64,000 nt of DNA, taken from Didymella arachidicola (lineage: Eukaryota > Ascomycota > Dothideomycetes > Pleosporales > Didymellaceae). The translations under genes were made by a program, and so were the position numbers. The stretch lies in NCBI GenBank assembly GCA_016630955.3, contig CM049994.1, positions 310,001 through 374,000 of the forward strand, given 5' to 3'. The notes under the pieces are model-generated. The model was not told where the DNA came from. It did not search any database and saw only the letters and a program-made list of their open reading frames with translations. Positions 56,371 through 64,000 of this stretch are shown one piece after another. Each line of letters opens with the position of its first letter. Position 1 is the first letter of the stretch.

Positions 56371-57243
56371 ATGGCAGTCAATTCGCAGGACGCAGAAGCG
56401 CTCATCCATTCTGACGACCCACACCACCCCGCAAACCACATCTGCACGCTCTGCGCGCACTTTTACACCTTGGGATGGGTACGATTCTCCAATCTGGGAA
56501 GGACGTATGCAGCGCCCTCGACATGAATGCTGACCTAGCCATGCTCCCAGGTCACAGGCACAGGAGGAGGCACAAGCATCCGACATGAAGACAAAATCTA
56601 CATTGCACCCAGCGGCGTGCAGAAGGAGCTCATGAAGCCAACAGACATGTTCGTCATGGACTTCACCAGCAAAGAATACCTGCGTCGCCCGCAGGTACAC
56701 AGCCCTTCCCCGCGATCTCAGCACACCCGCACTCATCCATAACAGGTTCTCAAGCCCTCCGCCTGCACTCCCCTCTTCATGGCGGCCTTCGAGCGCGGCG
56801 CCGGCTGCTGCATACACACACACTCGCAGTGGGCGGTGCTCGTCACACTCCTGGTAGAGCGTGATTTCGGCACTGCCGCGTGTTTCGAGATCGAGCAGAT
56901 TGAGCAGATCAAGGGTATACCGAAGGGGCGTGGCAAGGCGGGTAATCTGGGGTACTACGATCGGCTGCGGATACCGATTATTGAAAACACGGCGCATGAG
57001 GAGGATTTGAGGGAGAGCTTGGAAGAGGCGATGGAGAAATACCCGGATTCTTATGCGATCCTTGTCAGGAGACATGGGATGTGAGTGTTGGCGGGGCTGG
57101 ATGCTTGTAATGGTGTGCTGACAATAGGCAGATATGTGTGGGGAGACAACGTCCACAAGGCTAAGACGCAATGCGAGAGCATCGACTATATCCTGCAGCT
57201 GGCCGTTGAGATGCACAAGCTTGGCTTACCATGGACAAAATGA
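56371..57243 (+). CDS. MDE1: Methylthioribulose-1-phosphate dehydratase
   Basis: Class II aldolase-fold zinc enzyme of the methionine salvage pathway, cytosolic; dehydrates methylthioribulose-1-phosphate. Exons 56371-56478, 56551-56694, 56746-57080 and 57132-57243 give 232 residues, the normal size. Key sites: HPANHICTLCAHFYTLGWVTGTGGG with the phosphate-binding TGTGGGTSIR, IAPSGVQKE, zinc ligands HTH at H108 and H110, the EIEQIKGI segment with the catalytic Glu region, and RRHGIYVWG with H194. The C-terminus LAVEMHKLGLPW is typical. Confidence 0.94.
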
Positions 57244-57436
57244 ACGTGCCGCAAGGCTAGGTCCTGGCCTCACCGGTCAGTATGTAGCCAATAATTATCA
57301 CGCGCGTCAAATAAGTGTTGATGTCCACGCTTCGCCTCAGCGGCGAGGCAAGGCTGAAGTATTGTGGTCTACTTAAAAAGTCAAGCTCCCCCATTTCTGC
57401 AGATTTCAATGACCAGGTTGTCAGACAAATCCAACT

Positions 57437-58505
57437 ATGACCAAAGATCTCCAGGCTGTCCTATTTGAGCCTCAGGGCGATTACAGCAAACCGTTAGCAG
57501 AGCATCGAGACCACATTCCTCGATTCCTTTTTCGAGTGTCCGCTCCAATGACAAATGGAGATACTACTTCCACGCTTGTTCAGTCTGCTGCTGCAATCAA
57601 CAAGGCCGATACGTCCGACTTACTTAGCCGCCCGACCGCCTCCGCGATGCTTGAGCGTCACTGCTTGTGGAGAAATAACCCAAACGATAATCTGACGTCT
57701 TGGACCAGCTCCTTCCTTTACGGTATCCACCTTGCTATTCATCGGAAGAATCACGACCACAAGCGTCCTGAAGCCCCTGTTCCCTCTTGCATCAAGATCT
57801 ACGTCCTGGAAGCTCGGAGAAGGCCTCGTGGGACTTTTTTGGGCGCCGTTCCTCTCTTGAAGGCCTGCGGAGTATCTCAACCCAAGCTGGTTCAAGACTA
57901 CATCCATCACGAGTACCTATCACAGGGAGCTTTTGCCATACCACAGGGCGAAATGAACGTCATCACCTACCAAGAACTGATAGATCTGGGCCTGCACCAG
58001 CTGTACCCTCCTTTCATCGAAAACGACAACATCAAGCAATTACTAATCCGCGTCCATGATCTTCGCCAATCATTCAATGCCGGAACTCCCACGAGTCCGA
58101 CAGAGAAAGAACTGAAAATTGCGGCCGCGATCGCTGAGCAGTGGGTTTCACGCAACGAAATGCGCGCCGTCATCATGGCCACACTCCTGTCCCTCAAGCC
58201 TCGGCTCCGGAGCGATCCCGTCACCATGCAAGCTTTCTACAGAACCGGGTGGTGCATGTCTTCCCGCACTCCCGCCACACACGGCTTTACTGACAGCTCC
58301 AGGCACCGACATGACGGACCAGAGTCTCGACAACTACAGCAGCACCTCGCCAGACTACGTGCCCGAACATAGACAGTTCGTGGAGATGATGTACGATGTG
58401 CACGCATACACGCAGCGTCAGCAGCAGCTTGCCGAAGTGGCGGCTCTGAATGAGGATACTGCCTCTTCTGGATTGTTGGAAGAGCTAGATAGACTGCAGA
58501 TTTGA
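57437..58505 (+). CDS. DUF7587-like fungal protein, apparent GC-AG intron
   Basis: Two exons, 57437-58253 and 58303-58505, give 339 residues if a GC-AG intron (58254-58302, donor GCATGT) is accepted. All GT...AG choices in this spot remove a multiple of three bases and leave a short unlikely end; the GC donor restores a long acidic C-terminus (DMTDQSLDNYSSTSPDY, LLEELDRLQI). A second acceptor at 58296 also keeps the frame. The N-terminal domain resembles the fungal DUF7587 pattern: IPRFLFRV, DNLTSWTSSFLYGIHLAI, IKIYVLEARRRPRGTFLGAV, EYLSQGAFAIPQGEM, ELIDLGLHQLYPPF. Function is unknown. A frameshift mutation or sequence error is the alternative to the GC-AG intron. Confidence 0.65.
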
Positions 58506-58829
58506 GCATCTACATGTACGCATTGCGCGAGCAGAACAAACGAGCGTTCGTCCAAGTGGAAAGAAGCGACGAACTCCGGACAGACGCCCTTGATATCCTC
58601 ATTGGTACTGCTAATACAAGCCGGTTGTGAACCTGCATATTCTGTCGCAAATCAGTCGCAGCACTCGGTCTTGTTGTCGAGCTCACATCGTTGAGCGGAC
58701 AATGTTCAGCATCACAGTGTGACAACTTCAAAAGCTGGAAGCACTTGGACGACAGTCAATCAACACGTCTTCCCATTCTCATAATGGTGGTTCTGGGCAG
58801 CGTGGTATCAACAACACATGCTCTTCCGC
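58506..58829. other. Intergenic region between convergent genes
   Basis: 324 bases between the 3' ends of the DUF7587-like gene and PEX6. Nothing else is seen. Confidence 0.5.
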
Positions 58830-61800
58830 TCACCCATACAGTTCCCCATCATCCCCTGCGTCTCCAAACCCACCCTCCGCGATATCGACACTGCTCTTGC
58901 TCGCGTGTGCAGCAGGTGCTTTCCCCTTGCCTTTGCCAGTACTGTCACTCGCACCAGCAGCACCATTCTGACCTCCGTTGAGATTTATGTTCTCCGTCTG
59001 GATAACCATCGCCTCCTCGTCCGCTGATACAATCGCTTTCCCTTTGCTCTTGGTTCCGTTGGTCGCCGGCGGGCCCTCGACCTGCTTCCTGTCCTCCTGC
59101 TTGCCTGCGCCCTCGAACGTGCGTCTTACTCTATCGTAATGTCTAAGCTCGTCTGCGCTCACAGAGGGCACGAGTTCCTTGTGCGCATCGATGTAATCCT
59201 GTTCCGTGACCATGACGGCGGTGTCTTCTTCGGTAGCGAGGTGGTCGAAGAAGTACGCGATGGTGATTTGCTGGTCGTGGGTGTCGTTGTACTCGTTGAC
59301 TTTCTTGTCGACCGCACGCGCCTGCCGGGTGATGGCTTTGAGCATCGCGTCGGAGCAGAGGGCGTACATGTCTGCACCAGTGTAGGTAAAAGGGAGAGAT
59401 TGGGAGACGCGGGCGAGTGAGAGGTCGGGATGGAGAGTGAATCTAAGGGTGTTAGCAATTGACTCTTGACTTCAAGCCTGATGGGGCGACTTACTTCCTG
59501 CTGAGCGCCTCTAAGATGGTCTGCTGCTTCTCGTGCGTGTCGGAAACGCCAAGGTATAGCATCTTGTCGAACCGCCCGGGACGAAGCAACGCTTGATCAA
59601 GTAGATCAGGACGATTCGTTGCGCCAATGACGAAAACGCCTTCCCCGCCATCGCTCATGCCGTCCAGCTCTGCGAGCAACTGGGACACAATGCGGTCCAT
59701 GACACCACCGCTATCACCCTGGTTTCCACGTTTGGGCGCTACGGAGTCCAATTCGTCGAAGAAGACGACGCAGGGCCTGGCGTCGCGGGCACGCTGGAAG
59801 ACACGCCGTACATTGGCTTCAGACTCACCAATGTACATATTCAGCAGCTCCGGGCCCTTGACGCTGAAGAAGTTGAGAGAGAACTCGGTAGCAATGGCCT
59901 TTGCAAGGAGCGTCTTTCCGGTTCCAGGGGGTCCATAGAAGAGGATACCACTGCGCTTCTTCATACCTTTGGCAAACAGCTCTGGTCGCGACAGTGGCAG
60001 CTGAATCGTCTCCATGACTGCGTCCTTGATATGGGACATGCCACCGACGTCTGACCAGCCGACCTTGGGAATCTTAGGGGCGCCGATTGCATCGGCAAAG
60101 TTCTTTCTCGCCGCGTCTACAGCGCCGTCAAGGTCAGCCTTCGTGAGGCTGTTGCTGAAATGGCCGCCTGCAAGCTCAATGTCTCTGGCCGTGATAATCT
60201 CGCCCGATGATGAGGCTTTGCTTGCGGTTGCTGCAAGCTCCTCGATGCGGGTGCGCTTCGCGACGACGGCTCTGTCCACCACATCAACAAGATCGCCAGC
60301 AACCAACGCCGCAGTCTTGACGGCGATGTTGCCAAGATCGACGTCGGGCGACAGTCGAATGCCAGCATCGTCGATGATACTGCGTAGGATACCCTCTCTT
60401 TCGCCCTCATCAGGTGCTGTCATCTCCAACTCGTGCGTGAACAGCCCGCGGATGCCCTCGGGCACCTTGTCGATTTCTGTAGTAGTGGCAATTAAGACTC
60501 TCGAATCAGTCAGGATCTCTTTGAGAGCTGTGTTCATCCGGTCGGCCGTGAGTGCGTCAACGTGTTTGAGAAGCAAAGCAGTGTATTCGGCTCCACATGT
60601 CAGGCCTCGCTCAGCTCTCGCCTTCAGAAACCCTTCGGTCTTGACGTCGCCACCTCCCGCACCTCCTTCGGTGACAATGTCAAAGGCATCGATGGTAAAT
60701 GTGTGCAGCCCAAGATCCTCGCAGGCCTTGGTAGATATTGTAGCTTTTCCGATACCACGCTGTGTGGATGTGATCAGAATAGCGACGGGTGGGAGCCCGA
60801 GGTGTATCGCCCTTGGACTTGTAGCCACCGACATGAGCTCCCGCAACCGTCTGCGAAGCGGCGAGATGAAGGGCTTTGGAAGCTCGTCCATTGCCATCAT
60901 CTTCTGCGATGCGGCGACTGGTGTTCGTTTTGCTCCAAGGTAGTATTGCCAGGCGTTGTCAATGGGCGCGGGCGTCTTGCCTTGTTCGCTGCCATTCATC
61001 TCCATCTTTGTGCTCGCCGCGTCCACGGTCACTGCGCCGCCCCAGATGTCACCTTCCTCGCCTTCCTTGGGCTGTGACACCTTGGATGCAACGTTGCCAA
61101 TCTTGAACCATGCGACGACCCTGGGATTTGCGCTGTCAACCGGATTGCCTTCTCCCGCAACCTTTCTGGCGGTAGACAGCAGCTCATCGCTTCCAATATC
61201 GTCTTCTGTGGAAGTCTGAAAGACAGCCCGCCCGAGCGACTCGTCGATGGAAACGCCAATAAGGTCACCACTCTTCACAACTCGTCTCTTCTGCTCGAAG
61301 TGTTCCTTGAGCGCAGCGAACAAGCTTGGCTGCAGCAAGCGATCTGAAGAGAGCGGCGTCGAGACTTTCAGAAGAGTGACCTCTTTGGCAGACGGTGGCA
61401 AGGAGGAGCTAGTGAGACGAGGTTTTTGCAGCGCTGTCCGCGGCAGGCCCGGCACATGTGGTGCAATCAGCGGTGTGATGCGCAGATGCGACGGGCTTCC
61501 AAGATTGGCCAACAAGATGGGCGAGAGATATGCCGGAAGGGAGGTACTCGCTAACCCCGAGAAGCTGGAAATGCTCATTCTCCGGTCGCCGCTCTCAGCC
61601 TTGTTCACGGGGTATCTCGCCACCTTCTTCGACATGTTCTCTGGGAGACCGTATACTCTGACCGGGCGCCAGTTGGAGCTTTCTTCTTCTTGTGCTGTTC
61701 CAAAGGAGCCGAGTCCCCACAACGGGTGCCCGGATGGCTCCTCTGAGGCTTCGAGCTTCACCCAGTCGCCCGAGAAGCAACCGACCTTGACTAGAGTGTT

Positions 61801-63183
61801 GGTGTCGACGAACACACGAGCTTCCTCGTCATCCTCGCCGCCCGGCCTGGGGTGCACTAACTCGTCCGAGATGCTTTGTAGCAAACCATGGGCCTTGAAC
61901 ACCTTGCTCTTGGAGGAAGGCGCTCCTCGGACTGTGCTGGTAGCTGTGAAACTAGAGAAGACGGACCCGGGCGTTGCTATCCCGTTCGTGCGGAAGTTGC
62001 CAGGACGTGGCGTGGCAGACGTGAATGCTGAGAGCACGCCGGAAGACTGCGGCGGCAGCATGGGCGCACTCAGGGATATGATGTCGTCAGACTCGTCTGA
62101 CAGGTCTCCCGCATCTGACCCGGAGAAGTCCGAATCCAGGTTGTCTGTGGACTCCTCGTCTGGCGGACTGGCGTTCCGCGAGTCGCCGCGCTCGTCGGCG
62201 GTGTAGAAGGCATCGTTCGAGGTGTCCTCGGCTTCGCTGTCGTCGAAGGTGTTGGCGACGGGCGCGGGTCTGACGGGCGGCGCGACGACGGCCTTGGAGC
62301 CGCGGTGCGACTGCAGGACGACGATGCGCGTGCTGGGCAGCAAGAGGCCCTGCGACACAGGCTCGCAGGCCGTGATCCGGGCGGGCGGCGGGGCGACGTG
62401 CGTGATGGGGTGGGCCGGCAGCGGCAGCGGCAGCAGGTCGCCGGTATGCAGCACCGTCGGCGACTGCAGGGCTTCTCGCACGGCCGCCCGCCACGCCTGT
62501 TGCTGCGCGGCGTGGTCAGCCCTCGGCGCTGCCTTGCTCCTGCCGTTGATGTCCAGATAGCGGTTCTTGGCGCCCTTTGCTGCGCCGTTGGAGGGCGTCA
62601 CGAAGCCCCCGCCGAACTTGGCGTGCACCTCGTCCAGCTTCCGCAGCGCCTCCGTGTCCAGGTTGACGTAGACCGTGTCCAGGCCCAGGGGCACCACGTC
62701 ATGTATGCGCACCTCGATGGGCGTGTCTCGGCGCTGGGTCTTGTTCGGGGCCAGGCTGTGGAGCACCTGCGAGAACGACTGCAGCGCGAGGGCGGCCGCG
62801 GGCACCTGCAGCGACGAATGCGGGCGCGCCGCAGACGCGTCGCCCTTCTCTGCGACTCTGACAGGCAAGATCGTCCAGGGAACGTTCTGGGAAGCGACGA
62901 CAGAGCTCGGCAGCCATGGGGTAATCGCAACGTGACGGGCGGACGCGGTCGCTCCTGCTGTTGTCAGTCCTGGCACACTGCCTCTTCAGCACCTGCCGTA
63001 TTTACCAGCATCCTTCCCAAACAAGTCCCCAAACAGGTCCTCGCTCAGCACGCCCACTTCACCCTTCAGACGCTCGTCGAGCAGCAGACGCGCCGAGATC
63101 GCTGCCCGGTCGAGTCTCCTTCTCCTTCTCCTCTTCCGTGGGTTCACCGGGTGAATCCCATTCTGCGCTGCTTGCGCCTCCAT
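58830..63183 (-). CDS. PEX6: Peroxisomal biogenesis AAA ATPase Pex6
   Basis: AAA+ ATPase that, with Pex1, pulls ubiquitinated Pex5 from the peroxisome membrane. Exons 63006-63183, 59495-62957 and 58830-59442 with introns of 48 and 52 bases give 1417 residues, normal for filamentous fungi. The short first exon encodes RKRRRRRRLDRAAISARLLL and GEVGVLSEDLFGDLF, the Pex6 N-terminus, so the long frame's own ATG at 62976 is not the true start. D1 (near residue 790) has a degenerate Walker A (RGIGKAT), as usual for Pex6. D2 has intact Walker A GPPGTGKT near 1066 and Walker B VFFDELDSVAP near 1120, then GATNRPDLLDQALLRPGRFD. A Gly/Lys/Ala-rich tail ends the protein. Confidence 0.95.
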
Positions 63184-63763
63184 CTCTTGCTCTCGTCAAT
63201 TGACGGTGTATTGTCCTGTTGTATGTTCGGGGGGGCTCTGCGGTAGCTGCTGGATAGTCGCATGCACGCGGTTGCTGCCAAGCTCAAAGTGTACCTCGGC
63301 AGCCTGCGAAAGCGTCGAATGCCGATGAGGACGAGGGCCGACGGTTGCGCGCTGCAATCTCCGCGTCTAGAGACAAGGCAGAAGTCAGCAAATATGTCTT
63401 ACAGACACAGATATAACATTAGCTATGCTGAGCCTGCAGAGCAGCTCAGCGACCATTTCACGTGCTTGACTATCTCCAAACCTACCGATCTGGTTGGTCG
63501 AACCATCGATTGCCCGCTTCTGACATGTCCGATTGCGGTTCCGACCTCTCCACAATCTTGTATCACTTAATTACGCATCGACCATGAGCTCTGGATTACC
63601 AGAAATGCGAGACACTGACAAACAAACGAATCCCATGAAACCTAGATGAAGAATTTATTGCAGTATGCATCCAAATGCCAACCCCTTTGCGAGGATATCG
63701 AACGCCGTCCAACACCTGTCCATGCAACCGCCTCAGAGGCCTTCCATATCCATACACACGGTC
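63184..63763. other. Intergenic region
   Basis: About 580 bases. The left part is the PEX6 promoter and the right part the 3' region of the next gene. No other feature. Confidence 0.45.
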
Positions 63764-63983
63764 TTACTTCCTGCTCTGCTTCGCCTTCTTGTGCTTCTTC
63801 TCGCCCTTCTCCTTGTGCTTCTGCGACTCCTGGTAAGCCTCGGCCACCGCCTCGCCAGCCTTCCTCTTCTTCTCGCCCGTCTTGACAGCCACAGTCAAGT
63901 TGTCCGCACGGCCGCCCTTAGACGCCTTTGCGACCGACCGCTCGGCTTCGGTCCAGTCATCTGCACCCGCACCGATTTCGTAC
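63764..63983 (-). CDS. Lysine-rich C-terminal exon of a gene cut by the right edge
   Basis: Last exon of a minus-strand gene. A splice acceptor (TGTTCAG) lies at 63984-63990, so the coding part starts at 63983 within an exon of about 73 codons ending at 63764. The protein reads YEIGAGADDWTEAERSVAKA, then NLTVAVKTGEKKRKAG and a Lys/Glu-rich tail (KHKEKGEKKHKKAKQSRK). Such tails are common in nucleolar ribosome-assembly proteins, but the family cannot be named from this piece. Confidence 0.6.
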
Positions 63984-64000
63984 CTGAACATGCATTAGCA

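Noticed and set aside
58254..58372. Read-through 311-codon frame as the end of the DUF7587-like protein
   Set aside because: The last 40 codons lose protein character, while the neighbouring frame becomes acidic and protein-like; a splice is more likely.
62958..62976. ATG at 62976 as the PEX6 start
   Set aside because: A separate upstream exon (63006-63183) encodes the conserved Pex6 N-terminus and joins in phase.
1..64000. CRISPR arrays, prokaryotic operons, riboswitches and origins
   Set aside because: None seen; gene structure with introns shows a eukaryotic nuclear genome.

Overview
This window looks like a piece of a filamentous ascomycete genome (Pezizomycotina), most likely a Dothideomycete. 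The evidence is the gene style: many short GT...AG introns of about 46-56 bases, often with CTRAC-like branch sites, monocistronic genes on both strands, and balanced base composition. The content also fits: a DUF7707 surface protein, a fungal rhodopsin-domain protein, a Mis18/yippee-domain protein with a long disordered tail, a DUF7587-like protein and a fungal P450. The class is an inference; no marker here fixes the species. All gene models were read by eye from conserved protein segments joined across GT/AG (once GC/AG) boundaries, and each joined model was checked to have a total length divisible by three.

Layout. 1-3134: divergent pair of the U5 snRNP GTPase Snu114 (minus, cut by the left edge) and cytosolic acetoacetyl-CoA thiolase Erg10 (plus). 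4340-6182: secreted GH16 glucanase. 7355-7792: SnoaL-like gene broken by one in-frame TGA. 8135-10498: Rex1-type RNA exonuclease. 11648-15140: Mis18/yippee-domain protein. 15320-17104: GFA-fold zinc protein and an unknown protein (both minus). 17725-17943: a 12-bp minisatellite beside an odd tRNA-like element. 19102-22111: divergent NAPE-PLD-like metallohydrolase and RNase T2. 22235-28247: unknown protein, rhodopsin-domain membrane protein and P450 (all minus). 28248-30474: a gene-poor stretch with a near-perfect foldback element. 30475-33811: Sas4-domain protein and a PX-domain protein (minus). 34638-35495: DUF7707 surface protein. 36274-42243: unknown protein, Coq6, a ChaC/Gcg1 glutathione-degrading enzyme with a 5-base exon, and an F-box-like protein. 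42843-49640: valyl-tRNA synthetase, CK2 alpha and the RNase P subunit Rpp1/Rpp30. 50116-52595: secreted protein built from two repeat families. 53023-58505: a doubtful small gene, a DUF1295 membrane protein, a Par32/DUF3602 protein, the methionine-salvage enzyme Mde1 and a DUF7587-like gene that seems to use a GC-AG intron. 58830-63183: peroxisomal AAA ATPase Pex6. 63764-63983: lysine-rich last exon of a gene cut by the right edge.

Most genes are core eukaryotic housekeeping functions: splicing, translation, RNA processing, centromere and chromatin, ubiquinone and isoprenoid synthesis, glutathione turnover, methionine salvage and peroxisome import. Interspersed are secreted or surface proteins (GH16, RNase T2, DUF7707, the repeat protein). 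I see no biosynthetic gene cluster, CRISPR array, intact transposon or viral gene. The most interesting points are the two-family secreted repeat protein, the 5-base microexon in the ChaC gene, the apparent GC-AG intron, the foldback element, the tRNA-like element with an insertion in its D arm, and the stop-interrupted SnoaL gene.
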